Shown here: positions 24,256-35,226 of the stretch, in pieces | Position numbering within the stretch: the stretch's first letter is position 1 | Layout: the number at the start of each line of letters is the position of its first letter | Assembly (NCBI RefSeq): GCF_000715075.1 | Contig: NC_134102.1 | Location: forward strand, 98,101,766-98,165,765 | Direction of reading: 5' to 3' | DNA from: Nicotiana tabacum | Lineage: Eukaryota; Streptophyta; Magnoliopsida; Solanales; Solanaceae | DNA length: 64,000 nt | The notes under the pieces: generated by a model | The model's database searches: none | What the model was told of the DNA's origin: nothing | The model's input: the letters and a program-made list of their open reading frames with translations, nothing else | Position numbers and translations under genes: made by a program

Positions 24256-24411
24256 TTGAAATAATTAATTCCCGCCCAAACTGAAATAATTATATATATA
24301 TATATATATATATGATCCATAAAATAGTAAAGCCAATAAGGCCTACTGCAGGCGGGCAGCCCCCGATCCAGAATAATAATAATAATATATAAACCCATTC
24401 TGGCCTGCTTG

Positions 24412-25530
24412 TCACGACCCCAAATTCCCTCCGTAGGATGTCGTGATGGCACCTAGTCTCTAAGACTAGGTAAGCCTATCAATGCGGAATAAAAATTTAA
24501 ATCTGAAATAAATAAACTACAATTCAAACAATTTCAACTCCCAAAATCCGGTAGAAATAAGTCATAAGCTTCTAAGAATTTATCCTCAATATCTCTATAT
24601 ATATCAAGGTTTAAAGAAAATAAGGAAGCAAAAAGATGTGCAGAAGCGTAGTATGAGTACACAATAGCGGCACCCAGTAAGTGCCAAGCCTAACCTCGGT
24701 AGAGTAGTGACGAGGTCACGCCAGGCCCTACTAGAAAATAATAATTAACTTGCCAAAATACTTCAACAACAATATTTTTTCACAATAAAGAGCTCACGAC
24801 TCATGCCAACATAAATCATCAATAATATTTTTCCACAATAAAGAGCTCACGACTCCATCACAATGAGTACAAAAATCTTACAAAAATATTCAGGAATAAA
24901 TAATTCAGCAAAATAATATTTCAAAATCTTTAATACGTTGTTTCAATACCAAATTTAAAAATGTCAAATACTTCATATTGATAATATTTAATTTAAAGAA
25001 AAACAACTTCAAATAATGCACAGAATAAAAGAAACCAAGTTTCAACTAAACATGTAAAACAATTAGCAGGAAAAAGTCAGGCAACTTTAAAATATTAAAT
25101 CAATGATGAAGAATATATCCGAATAAAATAGTTTTATTAATGCCCAACAGTGATCAACACAATTTAAAAACATAATCTTTCACATTTAGCCCGTGTACAC
25201 ACTCGTCACCTCGTGTACATGACTTTCAACACATTACAATTTATCACTTCAATACCAATCCTAGGAAAAATTTTCCCCACACAAGGTTAGACAATTCACT
25301 TACCTCGATTTGCTCCAATTTAACCAAGTAGTATGCCTTTTCCTCGATTTTCCGACTCCGATCGACTCGTATCTAGTCATAATTAATTCGATACAGTCAA
25401 ACAAAATTATAGGAATCAATTTCATAAGAAAATATTACATCTTTCAATAAAATCCGAAATTAGTTCAAAAATCACTCGTGGGGTCCATGTCTCGGAATCC
25501 GGTGAAACTTATAAAATCCGAAATATAGCT
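24412..25530. repeat. Dispersed repeat of uncertain class inside the CACTA element
   Basis: Begins near TGTCACGACCCCAAATTCC followed by a GTCGTGATGGCACC block. Later it has GGCACCCAGTAAGTGCCAAG and GTCACGCCAGGCCCTACT, then a segment ending near GGGGTCCATGTCTCGGAATC. These blocks are familiar to me from repeats scattered in Solanaceae genomes, probably LTR-retrotransposon derived. No protein and no clear ends are seen. The borders given are approximate. Confidence 0.45.
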
Positions 25531-25620
25531 AATGTTATATCGAATATAGCTTATATACTATACACTTAGTATATATATTATACTATACTATATATACAAC
25601 AACAACCCAGTGAAATCCCA

Positions 25621-25659
<39 letters not shown>

Positions 25660-25738
25660 TCTTAATATAGCTAATGTTATATCGAATATAACTTATATAC
25701 TATACACTTAGTATATATATTATACTATACTATATATT
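25525..25738. repeat. Duplicated 74-bp AT-rich segment around a SINE scrap and TA run
   Basis: The segment from ATAGCTAATGTTATATCGAA to the TATACTATACTATATAT end occurs at about 25525-25598 and again at 25667-25738 with few changes. The two copies are separated by 25599-25666, which contains a 3' SINE remnant and a TA run. Confidence 0.8.
25597..25622 (-). mobile_element. SINE 3'-end remnant
   Basis: ACAACAACAACCCAGTGAAA followed by TCCCACTC matches, in minus orientation, the 3' end of the TS/SolS SINE (compare 5727-5760). Only about 26 bases remain, so this is either a severe truncation or a chance capture. Confidence 0.5.
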
Positions 25739-26263
25739 TGTGTGTGTAAATAATAAAGAGCTTTTAAATAAATAATATTTAATACTTATTTGATATATAT
25801 ATAACTTATAATAAATAATAAGTAGTTAATTAATTATTAAATATTAACTAAACATTTCCGACCGATTTCGGTCGGAAATGGCATGGTCAAACGGTATACT
25901 ATACTATATTATGCAATTAATTGATAATTACTTTAAGTATAAAAGTGTAATAGTTACAATTAGCTTATAGATATTGATAATTATACTAAGTAGAAGTGTA
26001 CGCACTAAGGACATATCCTTAAGTAATGTTAGTGATTTACTAGCCTATACATTATTAATTATATACTAAGTAGAAGTTTATTAATGGTATACATAAAAAA
26101 TCTTAGTGATTATTTAATTATCTTAAATTGATAACTAAAGTAAGTAGAAATATATTAGTTGTATCGTTAATTAATATTAATAATTAATTAGCTAGTATCA
26201 TTAATTTTGGTTTATATTATTACATGGTAGATTCTAAATAAACACGTCTTTCTCACCAAAATT

Positions 26264-26500
26264 ATGGGTCATTATCTAGATTTTGTTTTTTCTATCAATA
26301 AACACGCCTCAGCAAAAGCCCTAACTTTTTTTTACTCTTTCTCTGCCTCACTCACGCCTTTCTCTTTTTCTTTGACCTTTCTCTTTCTCTTTCTCAGCAA
26401 ATCCCATCTTCACCGGCGTCGTCGGCACTCAACCCAAGGGGCCATTGTCGTCGGCAATCCAAGCGGCCATCGTCGGCACTCTGACTCCTCTCCATCTCCG
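26264..26500 (+). other. Candidate 5' leader exon of the CACTA genes
   Basis: A pyrimidine-rich stretch containing GCCCTAACTTT and many CTCTTTC words, typical of plant 5' leaders, ends at a strong donor (CCG then GTAAGTTTTC at 26501). The transposase ATG at 27759 lies immediately after an acceptor (TTTATGTAG, 27750-27758), so this leader probably splices directly to it. An open frame across it shows no domain. Confidence 0.55.
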
Positions 26501-26509
26501 GTAAGTTTT

Positions 26510-27750
26510 CTTTTGGGGGGTGGTTTGAGGTCGTTTTTGGGTGAGTGCTGTGAATGTTGTTTCTTTTGGTTTTGTTGCCACTGCTATTCTCATCTCTATG
26601 TGTCTTATTATGGCTATTTTTGAAAGGTTCTTCAGACCACCCTCGCCAGATTTGACTCCCTCCGCCCACCGCCGCCACGCTGATATTGAGTCACAGTTAG
26701 GATTCAACCCAAAACTTGGCTATTCTACTCCTAAAGTAAGTAGAATAGATTGTTTGCTATCCCAGCTAATATAATATCAATTAATTGTCAAGGTGTTTGA
26801 GCATAAAGAACATGATATAGATGTTTGAACATGATAGTGTATTTTTGAAATATTTGATGGGTATTTGTGTTTTTGTAATTTTGTTTGGGTTGATTTGTGT
26901 GGAAAATAGATTGTTTGGCAGCTCATATATTCAGAAAGTTCTATTTTTGATGAGGAAAACTGATAATCTCTCGGTGTATTTGATAATAAAATAATGACTA
27001 GTATATGTTTTAGTAATTTCTATTAAAATTTGATGAGTATTAGTTTTTTGTATGATAACTAACAGTTGACAACATATATAGGAAGTTAGAAATCCTACTT
27101 GTTATCCACTCAGCTATTTTCACTCTCTTCCCATGCCTTGATAAATGCAGATTTCTTATCATTATTAAGCTGCGCAAGAGTACTATCTAAGTAAAATAAA
27201 CAAGAAACATGACACTTGTTAGCTTCTAAGATGTGAATAAAATCATTCAGTTGGAGAATTTAGTAACTAAACACTTGTTGGAAGTCTGGAACTGCTTTAA
27301 GCTTGTTTTTATTTACTGCCTAAACAAAACAAACTGTGCAAAATTGCTTCTCCTTGTCCAAGGAAACATGCTTTCATATATTTGATTAAGTTTGATTAAA
27401 CATGCTTTCATATGTTTCAAAATATGTAGTGAATGCTTACATGTATTATATGGAATACAAAAGAGTAGAATGGTTAGTTAAATGTGGTTATTGAGAAAGG
27501 AAAATTATTTACATATATATCATGTCGAAACATATGGCTTAATATTGCACAAAGTCCTGATTAATTGAGTGTGCTAACAAATTATAATTTATTATGCAAC
27601 TTAATAAAAAATTTATTTAGGGATATATATGGACTTTCAAATTAATAAGCACTGAAATTATTTAAATTAATTATATTATAACTAAAGTTTATTATGTAAC
27701 TTAATTCTATAAATTAATTTGAACTATGATTAATATAATATATTCGTTCT
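26510..27750. other. Probable leader intron of the CACTA element
   Basis: AT-rich, no domain-bearing open frame. It lies between the leader donor at 26501 and the acceptor at 27758. Confidence 0.5.
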
Positions 27751-27758
27751 TTATGTAG

Positions 27759-30700
27759 ATGGAATCTCGTAGTTGGATGTATAATAGGAATTATCCTAAT
27801 CGTCGGTTTTTGAGGGAGGAATTTATAGAAGGGGTTAAGGAATTTATTACGCATGCAATGTCACTTGATCCGTTTCGGATTGGAAGGTTGATTAGGTGTC
27901 CTTGTGTGAAGTGCAAGTGTTTGTATTTTTTTGGATCGGAGGATGTTAAGTCTCATCTTTATAAAAAAGGGTTTATGGATAATTATTTTGTGTGGACTAG
28001 TCATGGTGAGATTGATGGTAGTGATGGTATATTTCATAACGTAGTTGTTGGTGAAAGCAGTAGGTCGGTGGGGGATAACATTCAACATCCTAGATACCAT
28101 GAAATGGTTGCGGATGCTTTTGGGATGCACTTCGATTTTGAAACCCATGAAAGTGTTGAACAACCTCCTAACGAAGAGGCAAAATATTTTTATGAACAGT
28201 TAGAGGCCGCTAGTCGTCCACTAAGGGAAGGGAGTATGCACTCTCAGTTGTCTGTTGCGGTTAGATTATTAAGTATTAAATCAGATACCAATATTTTTCA
28301 AGCGGGAATGGATTCTTTCATTGGCCTTATGAGTGAACTAGTTGACCTAACTTTCAACATACCTGAAGATTTCTATAAGGCTAAAAGATTGGTTTCTAAG
28401 TTAGGACTCTCATCTATGAGAATAGATTGTTGTGAAGATGGTTGCATGTTGTATTATAAGGGTGATGCAGATTTAGAAAGTTGTAAATTTTGTGAAAAAC
28501 CTCGTTTTAAGCGGCTTTCCAGCGGGAAGAAGGCTGTTGTGAAGTCGATGCATTACTTACCTCTTATTCCTAGATTAAAGATGTTGTACACATCGATGAG
28601 TTCCGCTCCTCATATGATATGGCACGATGAAAATAGAAGGCCACCCGGTGTTATGTGTCATCCTTCAGATGGGGATGCTTGGAAGCATTTTGATATGACG
28701 TATCCGGATTATGCTAGTGAACCGAGGAATGTTCGGTTGGGTTTGTGTGCTGATGGTTTCATGCCATTTTCTGTTTCTGCAACACCATATTGATGCTGGC
28801 CGGTCTTTATTACGCCATATAATCTTCCGCCTGAAATGTGTATGACTAGTCCATATATATTTTTAAATTGTGTTATTCCCGGTCCCCGCAATCCAAAGAG
28901 TTTGATTGATGTATATTTGCAACCTCTAATTGATGAGCTTAAACAGTTGTGGTATGATGGAGTTGAGACATATGATATATCAACTAAGCAAAATTTCAAC
29001 TTGCGTGCTAATTTAATGTGGACCATTAATGATTTTCTTGCGTATGGAATGTTGTCTGGTTGGATGACTGCCGGAAAGTTAGCATGTCCTTACTGCATGG
29101 AAAATGGTAAAGCGTTCACTTTAAGACATGGCCGAAAGCAGTCATGGTTTGATTGTCATCGTCAGTTCTTGCCAGTTGATCATGAGTTTAGAAGGATGAA
29201 AAACGCATTCAAAAAGAATACAGTTGAACATGATTTGTCACCTCCAATTTATTCCGGTGAAAAAATTTGGGAGAGGGTTCAGAACTCCACTAAAGTTACC
29301 GAGGCCCCACCTTCTAGATTTCCTGGATATGGTGTTACTCATAACTGGACAAAACAAAGCATATTTTGGGAGTTGCCATATTAGAAGGATAATCTTCTTC
29401 GGCACAATCTTGATGTCATGCATATTGAGAAGAACTATTTTGACAATTTGTTCAACACAGTGATGGATGATAAGAAAAAGACAAAAGATAACCTTAAGGC
29501 TAGACTGGACTTACAAGAATATTGCAGGCAACCTGAATTACATTTGCAGTCTAGGAACAATGGTAAGGTGTTCAATCCCAAGGCCAGCTACACATTCACT
29601 TTGGAACAAAGACGACAGATTTGTGAGTGGGTTACAAACCTAAAGATGCCCGAGAGCTATGCATCGAACCTGGGAAAATGTGTCGATATGGTTGAGGGAA
29701 AGCTGACTCATATGAAAAGTCATGAATGTCATATATTCATGGAAACCTTAATCCCTATTGCATTTTGTGGATTGCCTGAAAATATATGGAAACCCATCAC
29801 AGAGATAAGTTTGTTCTTCAAAGACTTATGTTCTACCACATTAAGGGAAGAAACCCTATTTCAAATGAATTGGAATATTCCTGTAATCAGTAATAAGCTG
29901 GAAAGGATTTTTCCATGTGGCTTCTTTGATGTGATGGAACACCTTCCAATTCACCTTGTACATGAGGCGCGACTTGGAGGCCCGGTTCAATGCAGGTGGA
30001 TGTATCCATTCGAGAGGTAATGATCAAACCTTGATTTATTATTGTAATTTTTTTTAAAGTTATCGTCTAATATAACAATGTGCAGGACTATCGGCAAGTG
30101 TAAACGATTTGTTAAACAGAGGAATAGGATTGAAGGATCCATATGCGAAGCCTATCTTGCAAAGGAAACTGCCCATTTTTGTTCTTACTACTTTGACAGT
30201 CATGTGCCATGTGCTAGAAATAGGCCCAATCGGCACAATGTGGTGATTGAGATTGATCCATTATATCCACCAATGTCCGTATTCAATCAACCAGGCCGGG
30301 GTTCTAAAGATCGAACAAAAAGGGGCCTAAGTAGTATGGAGTACAAATCAGCTTCAAATCATGTGTTGCTAAATTGTCCGGAAGTTCAACCCTTTCTTAA
30401 GTAAGTGTTGACGTAAGATTAATTTACATGGGCTACTATTTAATTTGGTTGATACAACTAACAAATAATTTTCAATGCGTCGCTCAGTGACTTTGTGAGT
30501 CAATTTGGTCATGGTGCTGTATATTCTACATTTGAGGCATGGTTTAAAGAGTGTGTAAGTGCATCTTACATACTTTCTCACATGTGAATATACATACTTG
30601 TAAATATACTTGCTGACTTGTGATTTATTTACCCCTACATGTAGGTCAATAATTCAAACAACGATGTTAATCAATTTTTGAAAGACATATCCTGGGGACC

Positions 30701-31340
30701 TGCACCTACGGTTACGACTATGTCTAAGTATTGTGTGAATGATTACAAATTTCACACTGAGGAATGCTCCAAGTATAAAAAAATCAATAACAGTGGGGTG
30801 TGTGTCAAAGGTGATGAAGAAAACCAGGATGGGGAAAATGATTATTATGGTGTGATCAAAGAGATTCTAGAATTGTCATATTCAGGCTGGCCAAATAAGA
30901 AGATCATACTTTTTCAATGCAAGTGGTTTGACCCAACACCTAGAAGAGGTACAAATGTACACCCGCAGTACAACATAATTGAGGTTAATAAAAAGAGGGA
31001 GTATGATCACTATGATCCTTTTATAATTACAGAAAGAGTTAGGCAAGTGTACTATGCTCCACATCCATTGCGGAGGGATAAGGCTGATTGGTTGGTTGTA
31101 ATAAAAACAAAGCCTGTTGGTAGGGTGGAAGTTGAGAATGTGCTAGATGTTGCTTACCAAAACGATACCTCAAGTGTTAACCAAATGGTGGATGATCAGT
31201 TAGAAAATTACTTGGAGCACCCTCAACGCATATTAGAAGAAGTTGATATGGAGGAAATAACAATCATAGAAAATGAGGATGAAATAAGTGAAGAGGAAGG
31301 ATTTTCAGACGAGGAAGGATACTTCGACGAAGACGACTAG
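27759..31340 (+). pseudogene. TNP2-type CACTA transposase gene, two in-frame stops
   Basis: Exons by GT-AG signals: 27759-30016, 30086-30400, 30488-30554 and 30645-31340. The start is MESRSWMYN, directly after an acceptor. Order of domains: a transposase-associated zinc-type domain (RCPCVKCKC, about residues 46-54), then the Transposase_21 core (IPGPRNPKSLIDVYLQPLID, CPYCMENGKAF, HNLDVMHIEKN). A DUF4218-type block (LPIHLVHEARLGGPVQCRWM) comes next, then a DUF4216-type block (VLFQCKWFDP-like, VRQVYYAPHPLRRDKADW). The acidic tail ends EGYFDEDD. It would bind the ends and move the element. TGA at 28791-28793 and TAG at 29382-29384 interrupt one otherwise continuous frame (after SATPY and after FWELPY), so this copy is inactive unless read through. 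Confidence 0.9.
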
Positions 31341-31417
31341 CATGTTAGTTTTTTCAAGTGCTCTCAACTTATATAGATTTATATTCTTAATTCTAACATG
31401 TTCTTTAATTTATGCAG

Positions 31418-33364
31418 ATAGCCGGTAGGGGTCGAGGTAGGTTAAAAGGCCTATTGATCATGATGATGGTGCTACACCCACGCTTCCTTCCACTCCACAC
31501 TTGCATCCCTCTGCTGCTGATGGCCAGAAGCAATCTTCTAGCCACAAATCTATTCCACCACATCCATCTACTCATTATACTACCCACCATTCGCCCGCAC
31601 ATCAGTATTATCACCATTCTCCGCCACAGGGCTATACCCCGCTTCCTCCTCATGATCCTACCAGTACTAATATAGGTGCATCGAGTCACCAGTCACAGAG
31701 CCATATGGTACGCCCGTCATCTGCTCCATTTGCTTCATCTCCAGTCGGATCGCATCCATCTAGATTTCAGTCGGCCGGATCGCAACAGTGGTCTGGATCG
31801 CAACAAGGGTCTAGATCGATGCAGGGGTGTGGAGCGCAACCATCTTCATCAAGGACCCCGTCTCCCTCTCCATGGAGTTCGTCTCCTAGCATTTCTAGAC
31901 TTCGTCTTCGGGATAGTAGCACTGAGCCAGATGCCCCCCTTCTGCGCACACTTCAGATTCATCGGAGGATGATGATCCAGATGATGTGCGTTATGATCGT
32001 TATCATAGGATCATCATCAGGCCTGAGGGTAATGGGTAAGATTTATTTATTACTTCTTTATTTTTGCTGAATTATAATAGCTACTCTTGTTTATTTAATG
32101 TAATTTCTATGATGCAGGTTCATTCCTAATCATCAGGTTACAAAGATAATCACTGATATTCTTGGCGGGTTGTATAATGCACCCTATCCGACTTGGAGTG
32201 ACTTTCCAGAGGATCTTGTGCAACATATGTTCAACCAATTTAAGGTTTTAATACAATTCTTATCTATTTAAGCATTATATTAACAATATTTTCATCTAAC
32301 ATTACATACTTTATTTGCAGACTAAGTGTGCCTGGGAGGACCGGTATAACCATGAAATTTGTAAAAATTGGGAGTACAAATGCCGTAAGAGACTCTCTGA
32401 TTCCTTTAGCTCCACTCGAAAGGTTAAAAAGAAGCCTTCATGGGTTCTACCGGATGTATGGGTGGATCTGCAAAGGTATTGGGCCACCGAGAAATTCGAG
32501 AAGCAGAGTGAACTGGGAAAGAAGGCCCGAGCATCTGAGAAGGGTGGCTCCTTGCACTGTCTGGGTTCAAGGAGCATGGGGGATACGAGGACACAAATGG
32601 TAATTCCTTAAAATATTTCGGTCTATTTTTATCGAACTATATTTATATATGTTAATTTTGTTAACATGTTTTATTATATTTGTAGGAAAAAAAATTTGGG
32701 AGGAAGATGAGTCATGATGAGTTCTTCATGGAGACTCACATCCGGAAGAAGAAGGCACCGACAGATCCAACTAGATGGGTCGAGGACCGGGCAGAGACTA
32801 CACATGTAAGTTTCATAACTACTATAAATGTTTATAATATTATATAGTTAGTAATTTTCTATCTTCTAAATAAAGGTTCGCTACAAGATTAATTTGGAGG
32901 AGTACACTCAGAGCTTGCCACCGAATGAGCAAGGCGACCGCCCGCCCATTTTAGATGAAGAAGCGCAGAGGATATGATTGGATGTTGTCGATGGTCCTAA
33001 AAAGGGGATAGCATACAGCCTTCTAGATAAATCATTTCGGCGCTACAAGGCTGGATTGCAAGGTATAGGGACTTCCGCCCAAGGCGAGGCGATTGATAGG
33101 TCGACTATATCGTCTATGGTACATAAGATCGCGAAGCTGACAATAGAGCTTGAAGAGACAAAGGCTAGAGAAAAAACGAGAGATGAACAATTTGGTACCC
33201 TTCAAGTTCAACTAGAAAGGAGGGACGCACAATTTAATCTCCTTCAAGGTCAGCTGGCCAATCTTCTTGCTAGTGGTGCTTTTCCCATTCCCCGGTCTCG
33301 TGATCCTTCCCCATGTGCCGACGATGAAGGTTCTAGGAGTGAAGATAGAGATGATGCTAGATAA
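31418..33364 (+). pseudogene. Second CACTA protein (Transposase_24/TNPA-like), six exons, interrupted
   Basis: Exons: 31418-32035, 32118-32244, 32321-32599, 32686-32805 and 32876-33364, with a possible shared leader at 26264-26500. The first exon encodes a Pro/Ser/His/Gln-rich region. A frame change at the C run 31934-31939 separates it from the following acidic SDSSEDDD segment. Then come ITDILGGLYNAPYPTWSDFP, CAWEDRYNHEICKNWEYKCR, a Lys-rich part with DEFFMETHIRKK, and VVDGPKKGIAYSLLDKSFRR. A coiled-coil end follows (KAREKTRDEQFGTLQVQLER). It is likely the DNA-binding partner of the transposase. TGA at 32975-32977 stops the last exon where the family usually has Trp. Confidence 0.82.
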
Positions 33365-33700
33365 AAAAAAACTCATTGAATGGTGTGTATTGCTAAACAA
33401 AGTATTGAACTTGTCAATATTTAGTTGAGAGTAATTTTGAATGATGATTATATTGTTATTTTGTTATTGAACATTTTAGTAGTTGTTGTTGTGTTGTTAT
33501 TAGTTGTTGTTAGATAATGGTTGTTAGTATAAGTTAATAATTTTTAATTGTTGTTGTTATTATTGTTGTTAGTATATTCATTGTTGTTGATTAATTATGG
33601 TTGAATGGCAGCAATGTAATGCTGCCATTATAGGATGGATATAGGTTGTAGTTGGTAGGTGGTGTAGCTCAAAAATAGGTATTTTATGTCCAGGTTTTAC
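33365..33700. other. CACTA 3' untranslated and spacer DNA
   Basis: Low-complexity stretch rich in GTTGTTGTTATT words after the last stop codon. No gene is seen. Confidence 0.6.
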
Positions 33701-33704
33701 CCAG

Positions 33705-34200
33705 ATATCCGACCGAATTCGGTCGAAAATTATTTTTTTTTGCCCAGAAATTCATAATTTCAGACCGAATTCGGTCGGAAATTATGAATTTATATTTATT
33801 TTTTAAAATAAATTAACAATTTATTACAATTTACAACTAATTATTTAATTAAATACAATTATTATTTTTTAAAATTTCCGACCGAATTTGGTCGGAAAAT
33901 AAAAAAAATTAAAAATATTAATAGTTTCTGACCGATTTCGGTCGGAAATTTGAAAATAAAAAAAAATAAAAAATTAATAGTTTTCGACCGATTTCGGTCG
34001 GAAATTTGAAAATTAAAAAAAAATATATTTAATTGTTTTCGACCGATTTCGGTCAGAAATTAAAGTTTGATAGTCAGTCAACGCGTTGATGTTTTCGACC
34101 GAATTCGGTCGGTACACGTTTGCGACCATCATTTTTCTGACCAATTAAAATCGGTCGGAATTCGATCGGAAATTATCAATTTCCGACCGATTTCGGTCGA
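33705..34200 (+). repeat. CACTA 3' subterminal repeats
   Basis: Copies of CCGACCGAATTCGGTCG and CGACCGATTTCGGTCGG recur near 33709, 33762, 33867, 33928, 33985, 34037, 34097, 34150 and 34180, spaced about 50-60 bases with AT-rich filler. The motif is the one found at the left end but the filler and spacing differ. Confidence 0.88.
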
Positions 34201-34219
34201 AAATAGCGGACGAAATTAT

Positions 34220-34236
34220 ACTGTTTTTTAGTTGTG
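34220..34236 (-). repeat. CACTA right terminal inverted repeat
   Basis: Read inward on the minus strand: CACAACTAAAAAACAGT. It is followed on the plus strand by the TGT target duplication. Confidence 0.8.
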
Positions 34237-34314
34237 TGTTCCCATGGGATTGAATTATTATTTTTTTATATAAATTTTTCTAGAATAACTGGGGGGGTAG
34301 CGTAGCTTCAGAAA

Positions 34315-34326
34315 GCTCTAATACCA
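34315..34326 (-). other. Primer binding site, initiator Met tRNA type
   Basis: TGGTATTAGAGC on the minus strand, one change from the canonical TGGTATCAGAGC, abutting the LTR end. About 80 bases of internal sequence remain between it and the CACTA element. Confidence 0.75.
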
Positions 34327-34584
34327 TGTAGAAAATCACATGATTGAGAAGGAGTTATATTCAGTAATTGTGTGTTTTCATATGTATTACAATGCTACAA
34401 GTGACTGCATTTATACAAGTGACAAACTAAACGAAAAACTAGGCTAAGTGATAGCTACTACAAATGACTTAGAGTTCTACTATATGTATGACTACTACAT
34501 TGAGTTAAGTACAAACTCTACAATCCAATCTAACCATCCTTATCTCGTGTAAGCTTATCCTTATCATGATCAGCTTCTTCAACA
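34327..34584 (-). repeat. Small copia-type LTR (258 bp)
   Basis: On the minus strand the LTR runs from TGTTGAAGAAGC to TTTTCTACA. It is immediately followed by a Met-tRNA type primer site and immediately preceded by a purine tract. It is unrelated to the SIRE-like LTR that starts at 34603. Confidence 0.75.
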
Positions 34585-34597
34585 CTTCCCCTCAAGC
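34585..34597 (-). other. Polypurine tract
   Basis: GCTTGAGGGGAAG on the minus strand, ending exactly at the TG of the small LTR. It is typical of copia elements. Confidence 0.75.
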
Positions 34598-34602
34598 TAG
34601 TG

Positions 34603-35226
34603 AGGATTACCTCTAATCCCGTTGTAGCAACCAACCTCTAACTGTTGCGATAACTTCAAGTTAACTCTAACTTGAATACTTTGAGTACCTAATACAATTG
34701 CTTCTAGATAAAGCTGAAAGGTACAATTTGAAAAGCCCTACTACAATTGAACTATAATAAAAGACAGACACTTGGAACTGGTTCTTCTATCTGGTTCAAG
34801 TAGCTTCAGGTTTGCACACTTGAATCAGACAAGAATTGGTTGCAAAATGCCTTGCTATTTTGCTCTCAACTCACGTTTAACTTCAACGTTTGTGCATACC
34901 TGTAAAATGAGAATATCCTGCAATTTATAGAGTTAGTAGAATAGGAAATAACTAGAGCTCTAATGCTATACTCTTCCATAGTGGAAGAGTTCTAGTTATA
35001 TTCAACTTCTAACTCATCCCTTATCTAGGATAGAGTTCTCTCGAGTAAGGAGTCCTTCTCCTTATCACTTATGCAACCTTTTCAATCAGGAGATATCAGA
35101 TATAACAACTTAAGCTTATCTCCTTCACGTGCATCCCTTATGCTCAAATCTGCCCATGTATGTGTCCACTGTGTATGGACCTGGTTCATGCTTGAGTTCC
35201 TTTGTCAATCATCAAAATAAACTTCA
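34603..35226 (-). repeat. 3' LTR of SIRE-like element, truncated
   Basis: Matches 40407-41033 closely (shared AGGATTACCTCTAATC through ATCAAAACAAACTTCA type ends) but lacks the part equivalent to 40131-40406. It joins a small copia purine tract at 34602. Confidence 0.85.

Larger units (their letters stand above)
23687..34236 (+). mobile_element. CACTA (En/Spm) DNA transposon, complete, about 10.5 kb
   Basis: The left end is CACTACTAGAAATCAGG. The right end, read inward on the minus strand, is CACAACTAAAAAACAGT. Both are flanked by TGT (23684-23686 and 34237-34239), the 3-bp target duplication expected for this superfamily. Palindromic subterminal repeats fill about 500 bp at both ends. Inside are a 5' leader exon, a TNP2-type transposase gene and a Transposase_24-type gene, both in plus orientation, both with nonsense codons. 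The element also harbours a 1.1-kb dispersed repeat and a SINE scrap. It is structurally complete, but its own transposase is not readable without stops. Confidence 0.93.

Noticed and set aside
26264..26774. Open frames of up to 119 codons as a captured host gene
   Set aside because: Composition is that of a pyrimidine-rich leader with a strong donor at 26501; no domain is recognised.
31405..31972. Alternative frames over the Pro/Ser/His-rich exon
   Set aside because: Compositionally biased DNA opens several frames at once; only the frame leading by splicing into the conserved downstream exons was kept.
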